This document shows, piece after piece, positions 41,621 to 48,860 of a stretch of DNA of 48,860 nucleotides. Source of the DNA: Bradyrhizobium manausense (lineage in GTDB: Bacteria > Pseudomonadota > Alphaproteobacteria > Rhizobiales > Xanthobacteraceae); contig NZ_JAFCKB010000034.1 of NCBI RefSeq assembly GCF_018130615.1, forward strand, positions 1 through 48,860, in the 5' to 3' direction. The notes beneath the pieces were generated by a model. It ran no database searches. It was not told the origin of the DNA and saw only the letters and a program-made list of their open reading frames with translations. The stretch's first letter is position 1, and every line of letters starts with the position of its first letter. A program made the position numbers and the translations under genes.

Positions 41621-42280
41621 TTACGCCCCCGTCATGCAATTCACCCACAGCACCACGGCCTTCGCATCCTGCGCCGGATTGGAAAACCGGTGCGGCCGCC
41701 GGCTTGCAAAGCGAAAGCTGTCGCCGGTCTTCAGCGACCAGGTCTCGCTGTCCACGGTCAGCATCATCTCGCCTTCGAGTACGAGGCCGGCCTCTTCGCC
41801 ATCGTGAGTGTAGAGTTCGTCGCCAGTTGAGCCGCCGGGCTCCAGATGCACAAGGAACAGGTTCAGCTTGCTGTCGGCACTCGCAGGGCTCAACAATTGT
41901 TTTGAGACGCCGGTCCGCCAAAGTTTCAGTTCCGGCCGCTGCAGCCCGCGCGTCACCACCCGGTCGGTGGCTCCGTCGGCGCTTGGGCTCGCGCCGAACA
42001 GGGCGGCGATGCCGACGCCAAGCACGTCGGCGAGCGTAGCCAGCACGCGCAGCGATGGCGACGACAGGCCGCGCTCGATCTGGCTGAGGAACCCGATCGA
42101 AAGCTCCGTGCGTGCTGCGACCGATTCGAGCGAGAACTGCCTGACACGCCTGAGATCCCTGATACGGCGGCCGACCGCGACGTCCATCGCGGGCTCGGCG
42201 GCTTTGGCCCTCTCGTTCTTCGCTGCTTTCCTGGCCGGCTTTGCCGCGGCCGGTTTGCGCATTCTTTTGCCACCGCTCAC
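41621..42280 (-). CDS. XRE-family regulator with cupin domain, second copy
   Basis: A GTG start at 42280 gives 219 residues. After a Lys/Ala-rich N-terminal extension (about residues 1-35) come the helix-turn-helix (FSLESVAARTELSIGFLSQIE) and the C-terminal cupin (about 145-215, GEEAGLVLEGEMMLTV and TGDSFRFASRRPHRF). It is divergent from the amino-acid ABC transporter genes, with 161 bases between them, so those are its probable targets. It and the regulator at 38076 have the same architecture but differ in sequence and N-terminus. Confidence 0.9.
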   Translation of the reverse strand: MSGGKRMRKPAAAKPARKAAKNERAKAAEPAMDVAVGRRIRDLRRVRQFSLESVAARTELSIGFLSQIERGLSSPSLRVLATLADVLGVGIAALFGASPSADGATDRVVTRGLQRPELKLWRTGVSKQLLSPASADSKLNLFLVHLEPGGSTGDELYTHDGEEAGLVLEGEMMLTVDSETWSLKTGDSFRFASRRPHRFSNPAQDAKAVVLWVNCMTGA

Positions 42281-42441
42281 GTCAAACCGCTTCCTTCATG
42301 TGCATGAAAACCACTTGCATCGGCTGCGAAAGTGTGACCAAATTTTCATATTGGTGAAAATAGGCCGAAACGGCTTGGCGCGCAACGTTTGATCACGACA
42401 CGCACGAGCGCCGCCATCGGCCCGGCCCGAAGGGGGATGCG

Positions 42442-43200
42442 ATGAAGCGTTTTGGTCTGGCCGCAGTCGCGGCACTCGCAATTGCCGCGGTGACGCCGGC
42501 ATCCGCGCAGCAGGTGCTGAAGGTCGGCTCGACGCCGACCGGCATTCCCTTCACCTTCCTCGACACCAAGACCAACTCCATTCAGGGCATCATGGTCGAT
42601 CTCATCACCGAAATCGGCAAGGACGCCGGCTTCAACGTGCAGATCGAGCCGATGCAGTTCTCGGCGCTGATCCCGTCGCTGACGTCGAGCAAGATCGACA
42701 TCATTGCGGCCGCGATGTTCATCACGGCACCGCGCAAAGAGGTCGTCGATTTCTCCGATCCGATCTACACCTATGGCGAAGGCCTGGTGGTGCCGAAGAG
42801 CGACTCGAAAGCCTATGCCACGCAGGATGATCTGAAGGGCGAGACGGTCGGGGCCCAGGTCGGTACCGCCTTCGTCGACGCGCTGAAGAAGTCCGGCCTG
42901 TTCGCCGACGTGAAGGCCTACGACACCATTCCCGACATCCTGCGCGACGTGAACACCGGCCGCCTCAAGGCCGGCTACGCCGACTATCCGATCCTTGCCT
43001 ACAATCTGAAGCAGGGCGGCTTTCCCGAGGTGCGCCTCGTCGACGGCTACAAGCCCGTCACCGTCGGCTCGGTCGGCATCGGCGTGCGCAAGGGCGAGGC
43101 CGCGCTGCTCGGCAAGATCAACGCTTCGCTCGCAAAGCTCAAGGCCAACGGCACCATCGACAAGATCCTCGACAAATGGGGCCTGAAGGCTCAGGGCTGA
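42442..43200 (+). CDS. Amino-acid ABC transporter substrate-binding protein
   Basis: The 252-residue product has a signal peptide ending near ASAQQ. The mature part has the polar amino-acid binding fold: KVGSTPTGIPFTFLD, the GIMVDLITEIGKDAG segment and the closing KANGTIDKILDKWGL. It is the first gene of a SBP-permease-ATPase operon. The ligand is not readable from sequence; PuuB-like oxidase and aminotransferase genes nearby suggest a polyamine, gamma-glutamyl compound or amino acid. Confidence 0.94.
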   Translation: MKRFGLAAVAALAIAAVTPASAQQVLKVGSTPTGIPFTFLDTKTNSIQGIMVDLITEIGKDAGFNVQIEPMQFSALIPSLTSSKIDIIAAAMFITAPRKEVVDFSDPIYTYGEGLVVPKSDSKAYATQDDLKGETVGAQVGTAFVDALKKSGLFADVKAYDTIPDILRDVNTGRLKAGYADYPILAYNLKQGGFPEVRLVDGYKPVTVGSVGIGVRKGEAALLGKINASLAKLKANGTIDKILDKWGLKAQG

Positions 43201-43224
43201 TAGAGGCTGACAGCAGGCTCTCCG

Positions 43225-43878
43225 ATGAAAGGCTTCTGGCACGACGCTGCCGAGTTCTTCCCGATCCTGATGAACGGCGTCGCGCTGACGATCATCGTCA
43301 CCATCGGCTCGCTGTTGCTCTCGACAGTGCTTGGCTTGATCTGGGCGATGATGCGGGTGTCCGGCATCAAGGCGCTGTCGATGCTCAGTGCCAGCCTGAT
43401 CAACGTGATCCGCGGCATCCCGATCATCGTGCTGCTGTTCTATCTCTACTTCGTGATGCCCGATCTGGGCGTTACGCTGAGCGCGTTACAAGCCGCGATC
43501 CTCGGGCTCGGCATTGCCTACTCGGCCTATCAGGCCGAGAATTTCCGCGCCGGCATCGAGGCGATCGACAAGGGCCAGATCGAGGCGGCGCAGTCGATCG
43601 GCATGGGTTGGTGGCTCACCATGCGCCGCGTGGTGCTGCCGCAGGCGGTGCGCATCGTGCTGCCGCCCTACGGTAACGTCATGATCATGATGCTGAAGGA
43701 CTCGTCGCAGGCCTCGACCATCACGGTCGCCGAGCTGGCGCTGCAAGGCAAGTTGATCGCGTCCTCGACCTTCAAGAACACCAACGTGTTCACGCTGGTG
43801 GCGCTGATGTATCTCACCATGAGCATCCCGCTGATCCTGCTGGTCCGTCACTTCGAGAAGCGGGCCGGCAAGCGATGA
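43225..43878 (+). CDS. Amino-acid ABC transporter permease
   Basis: The 217-residue product has about five membrane helices and the EAA loop that contacts the ATPase (IEAAQSIGMGWWLTMRRVVLP). The size and pattern fit the HisM/GlnP type (polar amino-acid permease). Its stop overlaps the ATPase start by four bases (ATGA). A single permease gene implies a homodimeric membrane part. Confidence 0.94.
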   Translation: MKGFWHDAAEFFPILMNGVALTIIVTIGSLLLSTVLGLIWAMMRVSGIKALSMLSASLINVIRGIPIIVLLFYLYFVMPDLGVTLSALQAAILGLGIAYSAYQAENFRAGIEAIDKGQIEAAQSIGMGWWLTMRRVVLPQAVRIVLPPYGNVMIMMLKDSSQASTITVAELALQGKLIASSTFKNTNVFTLVALMYLTMSIPLILLVRHFEKRAGKR

Positions 43879-44606
43879 TCGAGCTGAACGACGTCCACAA
43901 GAGCTTTGGCAAGGTCGAGGTGCTCAAGGGCATCACGGCTTCCGTGCAGAAAGGCGAAGTGGTCTGCATCATCGGGCCATCCGGTTCCGGCAAGTCCACC
44001 ATCCTGCGCTGTATCAACGGTCTCGAAAGCTATGATCGTGGCGAGATCAGCGTCGAGGGCCTGAAGGTCGACCGTGATGCGCCGTCGATCGTATCGATCC
44101 GAACTCAGGTCTCGATGGTGTTCCAGCGCTTCAACCTGTTTCCGCATCGAACAGTGCTCGAGAACGTCATCGAGGGGCCGCTGTTCGTGAAGAAGGAGTC
44201 GCGCGTGCAGGCGCTCGATCGCGGCCGCACGTTGCTCGCCCGGGTCGGGCTCGCGGAGAAGGCCGACGCGCATCCGCCGCAGCTCTCCGGCGGCCAGCAG
44301 CAGCGCGTTGCGATCGCGCGGGCGTTGGCGATGCAGCCCAAAGCCATCCTGTTCGACGAGCCAACCTCGGCGCTCGATCCCGAGCTCGTCGGCGACGTCC
44401 TCGGCGTCATGCGCAAGCTCGCCGACGAGGGCATGACCATGATCGTCGTGACCCACGAAATGGGTTTTGCCCGCGACGTCGCCGATCGTGTGCTGTTCAT
44501 CGATGGCGGGGTCATCGTCGAGCAGGGAGCGGCGAAAACGCTGCTCAACCAACCTCAGCATCCGCGCACGCAGGACTTTTTGCGCCGCGTGCTGCATCCG
44601 CTTTGA
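43875..44606 (+). CDS. Amino-acid ABC transporter ATP-binding protein
   Basis: The 243-residue product has Walker A GPSGSGKST, signature LSGGQQQR, Walker B AILFDEPTS and switch histidine VTHEMG. The sequence is of the GlnQ/HisP type. It starts inside the permease stop codon and the FAD oxidoreductase gene follows 13 bases downstream, so the operon continues. Confidence 0.95.
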   Translation: MIELNDVHKSFGKVEVLKGITASVQKGEVVCIIGPSGSGKSTILRCINGLESYDRGEISVEGLKVDRDAPSIVSIRTQVSMVFQRFNLFPHRTVLENVIEGPLFVKKESRVQALDRGRTLLARVGLAEKADAHPPQLSGGQQQRVAIARALAMQPKAILFDEPTSALDPELVGDVLGVMRKLADEGMTMIVVTHEMGFARDVADRVLFIDGGVIVEQGAAKTLLNQPQHPRTQDFLRRVLHPL

Positions 44607-44619
44607 TCGGTCTTCCATC

Positions 44620-45903
44620 ATGACGCGCCTGCCTCTGCCGCCCTCGCTCTATGCCGACACCGCCGTCGCGCCGGTAGCCACGCCGCCGCTCGATACGGAC
44701 AAGACGGTCTCCGTCGCGATCGTCGGCGGCGGCTACACCGGTCTGTCCACGGCGTTGCATCTGGCCGAGCAGGGCGTCGAGACGCTGGTGCTGGAGGCGC
44801 AGGAGCCCGGTTGGGGCGCGTCCGGCAACAACGGCGGCCATACCAATCCCGGCCTGAAGCACGATCCGGATCAGATCGAGGCCGACTTCGGCGCCGAGTT
44901 CGGCCGCCGCATGATCGACTTCTCTTACGGCACCGCGAATTTCACGCATGATCTGATCCGCCGCTATCAGATTCCTTGTGAGGCGCGGCAGAACGGCACG
45001 CTGCGCGCGGCCTATAATGAAGCGAGCGCTGCTGCGATTGAAGAGACCGCCCAGCAATGCATTCGCCGCGGCATGCCGGTGACGTATCTCAACCGCGAGC
45101 AGCTCCGCGAGATGACGGGCACCGATCGCTACATCGGCGCCATGCTCGACACCCGCGGCGGTGACTTGCATCCTCTCAGCTACGCCCGTGGCCTCGCGCG
45201 CGCCGCGATCTCGGCAGGTGCGAAGGTGCATGGCGGAACGCCGGCGCTGTCGCTGCGCCGCGACGGCTTGCGTTGGTGCATCGAGACGCCGCGCGCAATC
45301 GTGCATGCGGACAAGGTGTTGCTCGCCACCAATGGCTTTACCGACGATCTCTGGCCCGCGCTCCGGCGCACCATCGTGCCAGTATTCTCCTCGATCGCGG
45401 CGACCGCGCCGCTTTCCGACGACGTCGCCCGCTCGATCATGCCGACGCGACCCGTTCTTTACGAAAGCGGCCATATCACTGTCTATTACCGCATCGACCA
45501 GCACAACCGCCTCCTGATGGGCGGCCGCGGCCCGATGCGCTGGATCAACTCACCGAACGACGTTGCCTATCTGATTCGCTACGCCGAACGGCTTTGGCCG
45601 CAGCTCAAGGGCGTCGCCTGGACCCATGGCTGGAACAGCCGGCTCGCGATCACCAAGGACCACTATCCGCATGTGCACGAGCCTGCGGAGACCATCCTGA
45701 TCTCGCTCGGCTGCAACGGCCGCGGCGTCGCGCTCTCGACCGCAATGGGCGCGCAGCTCGCGCGTCGGCTGATCGGTGGCGTCAAGGCCGAGATCGACAT
45801 GCCCATCACCGGCATCAAGCCGATCCCGATGCACGCGTTCTGGCCGGTGGGCGTGACCACCGCCGTGATTGCGGGGCGCGTGCGCGACCGGCTCGGCATT
45901 TGA
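44620..45903 (+). CDS. FAD-dependent amine/amino-acid oxidoreductase (DAO family, PuuB-like)
   Basis: The ATG at 44620 gives 427 residues. The FAD-binding motif VAIVGGGYTGLSTALHLAEQ lies near residue 30 and GWGASGNNGG follows, as in gamma-glutamylputrescine oxidase (PuuB) and related DAO-family enzymes. The end contains GCNGRGVALSTAMG, which is also seen in PuuB-type proteins. It oxidises an amine or N-substituted amino acid, possibly the substrate of the ABC transporter whose genes it follows. It ends at a strong hairpin. Confidence 0.92.
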   Translation: MTRLPLPPSLYADTAVAPVATPPLDTDKTVSVAIVGGGYTGLSTALHLAEQGVETLVLEAQEPGWGASGNNGGHTNPGLKHDPDQIEADFGAEFGRRMIDFSYGTANFTHDLIRRYQIPCEARQNGTLRAAYNEASAAAIEETAQQCIRRGMPVTYLNREQLREMTGTDRYIGAMLDTRGGDLHPLSYARGLARAAISAGAKVHGGTPALSLRRDGLRWCIETPRAIVHADKVLLATNGFTDDLWPALRRTIVPVFSSIAATAPLSDDVARSIMPTRPVLYESGHITVYYRIDQHNRLLMGGRGPMRWINSPNDVAYLIRYAERLWPQLKGVAWTHGWNSRLAITKDHYPHVHEPAETILISLGCNGRGVALSTAMGAQLARRLIGGVKAEIDMPITGIKPIPMHAFWPVGVTTAVIAGRVRDRLGI

Positions 45904-45905
45904 AG

Positions 45906-45936
45906 AAGGCGCCGCTCCATAAGGGAGCGACGCCTT
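45906..45936. terminator. Stem-loop between convergent genes
   Basis: Arms aaggcgccgctcc (45906-45918) and ggagcgacgcctt (45924-45936) pair over 13 positions with one mismatch, around a 5-base loop. It starts 3 bases after the oxidoreductase stop and ends 21 bases before the stop of the opposite-strand gene, so it probably ends transcription in both directions. Confidence 0.78.
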
Positions 45937-45957
45937 GCATGATTGAAAGATCGGATA

Positions 45958-46176
45958 TCAGCAGCGGCCCTGCTTCCACAGGCCTGGCGGGCATCCGCGA
46001 CCGCGCCAGCCGACCTTGCGTCCATGCGACCATCCGGGGGGCGTGCCGTGGTGGTGATGGCCCATCGCGTGGCCATGACCGTGGCCACCCCCGTGACCAC
46101 CCCTGGCGAATGCCGCGCCGGGCATCGTGAAGCCGGCCGCGATGATCAATGTTGCGGCGAGCACAAGCGTCTTCAT
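45958..46176 (-). CDS. Small secreted His/Gly-rich protein
   Basis: The ATG at 46176 has ggag 9 bases upstream and gives 72 residues; an ATG two codons earlier is possible. A signal peptide (MKTLVLAATLIIAAGF, ending near AFA) is followed by GGHGGGHGHGHAMGHHHH and an Arg/Gly/Trp-rich end with two cysteines. The His-rich part could bind nickel, zinc or copper. It is close to the end of the gamma-glutamyltransferase gene, 87 bases away, with which it shares a strand. Confidence 0.7.
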   Translation of the reverse strand: MKTLVLAATLIIAAGFTMPGAAFARGGHGGGHGHGHAMGHHHHGTPPGWSHGRKVGWRGRGCPPGLWKQGRC

Positions 46177-46263
46177 CTTCATTATCTCCTTTAAGGCACG
46201 CATCTGTCCGTTCGATGGACATCGGTCGTGGTGTCGCGCGCAAATATGGAGGAGTAGTGGCGC

Positions 46264-47853
46264 TCAGGCCTCCGCCACAGCGTCGGCCCAGGGCTGGAAG
46301 ATCTCGACCGCGCCGGAGTTGACGTCGCCATCGCGCATCACCACGCTCGGGCAAGCGAACTTTTGCGGCAAGGCCTGCACCCGGCTCTCCTGATAGTCGA
46401 AGCGCGCGGCCAGGACTTCGCGGACTTCGGCAGGCAGGCGGGCATCGCCGAGCACGATCGCGCCTTCGCTGCAATCGATGCGGGGCTGATGAACGGCGGC
46501 ATCGAGGTCCATGCCGAAATCCATCGCAAAGGACACCAGCTGCATCACCGAAGGCAGGATGCGCCGGCCGCCGGACGCGCCGACCGCGAGGCGCTTGCCG
46601 TCCCGGGTCTCGGCGATGACGGGCGTGTAGTTGCAGAGGCAGCGCTTGCCAGGTGCGAGCGAGTTGGTGGTGCCGGGCGTCGGATCGAACCACATGATGC
46701 CGTTGTTCATGGCGATGCCGCTGTGCGGCGTCACATATTTCGAGCCGAACGACGAGAGCAGCGTCTGTGTCACCGCCGCGATGTTGCCGTGGCGGTCGAC
46801 TACGGAAAAGTGCGTGGTGCAGGCGGGCGCGAGATATTCGGCGCCGAGCGAGCGCTTGCCGTCGGCATCGCCCATGTCCTTGAGCCGCTCGCGGAAGGCC
46901 GCCTGCAAGGCGAGCGCGTATTCGACATAGGCGGCCGCATCCGGCGTGCCGGCCGGCTTCAAACTCTGCTGCAACAGGCGCAGCGCATGCGCCATGGTCG
47001 GGCCGGCTGTGAGCTCGGGCGTCGCATATACCTTGCCGTCGCGATAGGGGATTGTCAGCGGCTCGCGCAGATGCGCGCGGAATACGGCGAGGTCCTCGAC
47101 CGACAGCGAGCCGCCATCGGCCTTGACGTCGGACGCGATGCTCTTGGCGAGATCGCCCTGATAGAAATCACGCGGTCCGGCCTCGGCGAGGTGCAACAGC
47201 GTCGCCTTCAAATTGTCCTGTGGCAATCGCGTCTCGGCCTCGATGCTCCAGGGCGCGCTTGGCGGCAGGCCGTCCTTCAAAAAGGCTGCCGCGCTTGCCG
47301 GATAACGCCGAAGATCCGTCGCCGCACCCGCGATCGTCAGTGTGGTCCACCAGTCGACGAGCAGGCCTTCGCCCGCGAGCGCTGCGGCTGGAGCAACCAG
47401 GTCTTTCCACGGCATAGTGGCGTAGCGGCGGTGCGCCTCCTCCATGCCGGCGACGACTCCGGGCACCGCAATCGAGCCGGGACCGTGAACGTTGCGATCG
47501 TCCTTCACTCGCGGCCAGGGAAACAGGTCGGAAGCGACGCGGTCTCCGGTGATGGGATAATCGGCCGCGCGCAGGCTCTGTGGTGCGCACATGCCGTAGT
47601 CGATCACCTCCGTGCGATTGTCCTTGGCGCGGTAGAGCACCATCGCGCCGCCGCCGCCGATGCCGCTGTTCCAGGGCTCGAGCACGTTCAGCGCAAAGGT
47701 GGTCGCCACGATTGCGTCGACGCAGTCTCCGCCCGCCGCCAGCACCTGCGCGCCCACCTCGGCCGCCCGCCGCGATTGTGAAGCAACGATGCCGCCCTTG
47801 GATGTGACGGCGGGCTTGCGGACGGTTTGGTTGAGGCTGAATTGATGAGGCAT
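46264..47853 (-). CDS. ggt: Gamma-glutamyltransferase family protein
   Basis: The ATG at 47853 (MPHQFSLN) gives 529 residues. The large-subunit motif IGGGGAMVLY (about residue 65) and the catalytic Thr at the start of TTHFSVVDRHGN (about residue 349) are visible, where self-cleavage makes the two subunits. The ending GGRRILPSVMQ and LGDARLPAEVREV is typical. No signal peptide is seen, so the enzyme may be cytoplasmic, as for several gamma-glutamyl-amine hydrolases of this family. It could act on glutathione or on the gamma-glutamyl substrates implied by the PuuB-like enzyme. Confidence 0.93.
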   Translation of the reverse strand: MPHQFSLNQTVRKPAVTSKGGIVASQSRRAAEVGAQVLAAGGDCVDAIVATTFALNVLEPWNSGIGGGGAMVLYRAKDNRTEVIDYGMCAPQSLRAADYPITGDRVASDLFPWPRVKDDRNVHGPGSIAVPGVVAGMEEAHRRYATMPWKDLVAPAAALAGEGLLVDWWTTLTIAGAATDLRRYPASAAAFLKDGLPPSAPWSIEAETRLPQDNLKATLLHLAEAGPRDFYQGDLAKSIASDVKADGGSLSVEDLAVFRAHLREPLTIPYRDGKVYATPELTAGPTMAHALRLLQQSLKPAGTPDAAAYVEYALALQAAFRERLKDMGDADGKRSLGAEYLAPACTTHFSVVDRHGNIAAVTQTLLSSFGSKYVTPHSGIAMNNGIMWFDPTPGTTNSLAPGKRCLCNYTPVIAETRDGKRLAVGASGGRRILPSVMQLVSFAMDFGMDLDAAVHQPRIDCSEGAIVLGDARLPAEVREVLAARFDYQESRVQALPQKFACPSVVMRDGDVNSGAVEIFQPWADAVAEA

Positions 47854-47971
47854 GATGTCGCTTGTGCTTGTCTTCTGCTTGGCTTCGTTGCGTTGACCTT
47901 GAAGCTCTGCAATTGGCGGAGCATGCGAAGAATGGCACATTGACGCGAACGAGACCAAAGGGAGACGCGAC

Positions 47972-48745
47972 ATGGCAGGTGTGAAACAGGCGCGGGATGG
48001 CGCCGTCGGGATCTTGACGCTCGACGAGCCGGCAAGCCTGAATGCGGTGACGCCGAACCTGCTCGGTGCGCTCGCCGCCGCTGTCGCCGAAATGACTGGA
48101 GATGAGGAGGTCCGAGCGCTGGTCCTCACCGGCGCCGGGCGCGGCTTTTGCTCAGGACAGAATTTGAAGGCCGCCGGAGCGCTGGGCGAGGACCTCGCGG
48201 CCGGCGTGATGCGCTTCTACTGGCCAGCGTTCAAGGCGCTGCGCGAATGCCGCGTGCCTGTCGTTGTTGCCGTCAATGGCGTCGCGGCCGGCGGTGGCTT
48301 CAGCCTCGCGATGGCCGGTGACATGATTGTTGCGGCGCGGTCGGCCAGTTTCATTCAGGTGTTCAGCCGCATCGCGCTGGTGCCCGATCTCGGCTCGACC
48401 TGGCTGCTGCCGCGGCTGATCGGCCGGCAGCGCGCGCTCGAGCTCATGCTGTTGAACGAGCCGCTGACGGCGGAGCGCGCCCAGGAGATCGGCTTGGTGC
48501 GCCAGGTCGTCGACGACGCAAAGCTGATGGAGGAAGCGCTGACGCTGGCCCGCCGTCTGGCCGATGGCCCGACCCGGGCCCTGGTCGCCACCCGCGCCCT
48601 CGTCGAGGAGAGCGAGCATACCAGCTACGAAGCGCAGTTCCGCCGCGAAATCGAGCTTCAGGCCACCATCCGCACCAGCGCCGACGCCATCGAAGGCCGC
48701 AAGGCCTTCGTCGAGAAGCGCAAGGCGAAGTTTACCGGTAGGTGA
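47972..48745 (+). CDS. Enoyl-CoA hydratase/isomerase family protein
   Basis: The 257-residue product has the crotonase pattern: VLTGAGRGFCSGQNLK forms the CoA/oxyanion site, and NGVAAGGGFSLAMAGDMIVAA follows. The residues in the catalytic loop (IALVPDLGSTWLLPR) suit the PaaG-like isomerases (2-(1,2-epoxyphenyl)acetyl-CoA isomerase family). The gene is divergent from the gamma-glutamyltransferase gene with 118 bases between. The substrate cannot be fixed. Confidence 0.93.
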   Translation: MAGVKQARDGAVGILTLDEPASLNAVTPNLLGALAAAVAEMTGDEEVRALVLTGAGRGFCSGQNLKAAGALGEDLAAGVMRFYWPAFKALRECRVPVVVAVNGVAAGGGFSLAMAGDMIVAARSASFIQVFSRIALVPDLGSTWLLPRLIGRQRALELMLLNEPLTAERAQEIGLVRQVVDDAKLMEEALTLARRLADGPTRALVATRALVEESEHTSYEAQFRREIELQATIRTSADAIEGRKAFVEKRKAKFTGR

Positions 48746-48760
48746 GGTAGGGCACGCTTC

Positions 48761-48786
48761 TTCGTCGTCATGGCCGGGCTTGTCCC
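48761..48786. repeat. Fragment of an intergenic repeat at the window end
   Basis: The sequence cgtcatggccgggcttgtccc is the start of a repeat common between Bradyrhizobium genes. Here it breaks off around 48787 into unrelated sequence (cggctgtccggtttaggttt) that continues to the end of the window. The new sequence could be the edge of an inserted element or just a diverged repeat; too little is visible to tell. Confidence 0.45.
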
Positions 48787-48860
48787 ACGGCTGTCCGGTT
48801 TAGGTTTGAGGAAGACTTAGGCACATCTGCCGCTGATCTTGGACGGTCGGCGGCGGGGCG

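Overview
The window looks like the chromosome of a Bradyrhizobium-type alphaproteobacterium (order Hyphomicrobiales). Reasons: high GC with strong third-position bias; ctrA divergent from the flagellar genes fliI-fliJ; flhA nearby behind a CtrA-type box; a che cluster ordered cheW-cheY-cheB-cheR; GANTC (CcrM-type) sites; and several intergenic palindromic repeats of the kind scattered through Bradyrhizobium and Rhodopseudomonas genomes. The genus is my inference from gene content; no marker RNA is present. I saw no rRNA, tRNA, CRISPR array or complete insertion sequence.

Layout. 1-2683: end of a chemotaxis operon (cheW tail, cheY, cheB, cheR). 2741-5039, minus: a DUF350 / DUF1190-like / small His-Gly protein / glutathionylspermidine-synthase-like operon resembling E. 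coli yjfL-yjfM-yjfC. 5416-8897: a CHAT-protease-TPR protein and a large polytopic membrane protein, probably one transcript and the least explained pair in the window. 8986-12034: ctrA (minus) and fliI-fliJ (plus), separated by a regulatory region with five GANTC sites. 12315-13989: ECF sigma factor and its membrane anti-sigma factor. 14160-17449: AraC-type regulator, NDH-2-like flavoprotein and an L,D-transpeptidase. 17529-21844: a patchier region with a serine beta-lactamase-like hydrolase, a P-loop kinase, an ABC substrate-binding protein, a small membrane protein and three copies of a diverged repeat. 22139-24280: flhA (minus).

24633-28995 (minus) is a copper-handling operon: DUF2946-like protein, lipoprotein, TolC-family lipoprotein, Tat-exported multicopper oxidase, cupredoxin and CusF-like protein. 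An MFS transporter and an lspA-like signal peptidase II are divergent from it. 30952-37888: a DUF4864 protein, a TetR regulator divergent from a three-subunit molybdenum hydroxylase of the PaoABC/YagTSR type, an LprI/DUF1311-type secreted protein and a 51-aa protein. 38076-47853: an amine / amino-acid catabolic region with two XRE-cupin regulators, a class III omega-aminotransferase, a DadA-like D-amino-acid dehydrogenase, a polar amino-acid ABC transporter, a PuuB-like FAD oxidoreductase, a His-rich secreted protein and a gamma-glutamyltransferase. An enoyl-CoA hydratase closes the window.

How the parts work together. CtrA can be linked to fliI and flhA through nearby TTAA-N7-TTAA-like sites, so one short region holds a cell-cycle regulator and flagellar export genes it probably controls. 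The copper proteins form a periplasm-to-outer-membrane set. The transporter, aminotransferase, dehydrogenase and oxidase suggest import and oxidation of an amine, gamma-glutamyl compound or D-amino acid, sensed by the cupin regulators. Function calls rest on motifs read by eye. Start codons were chosen from ribosome binding sites, signal peptides and family lengths, and several differ from the longest open frame.
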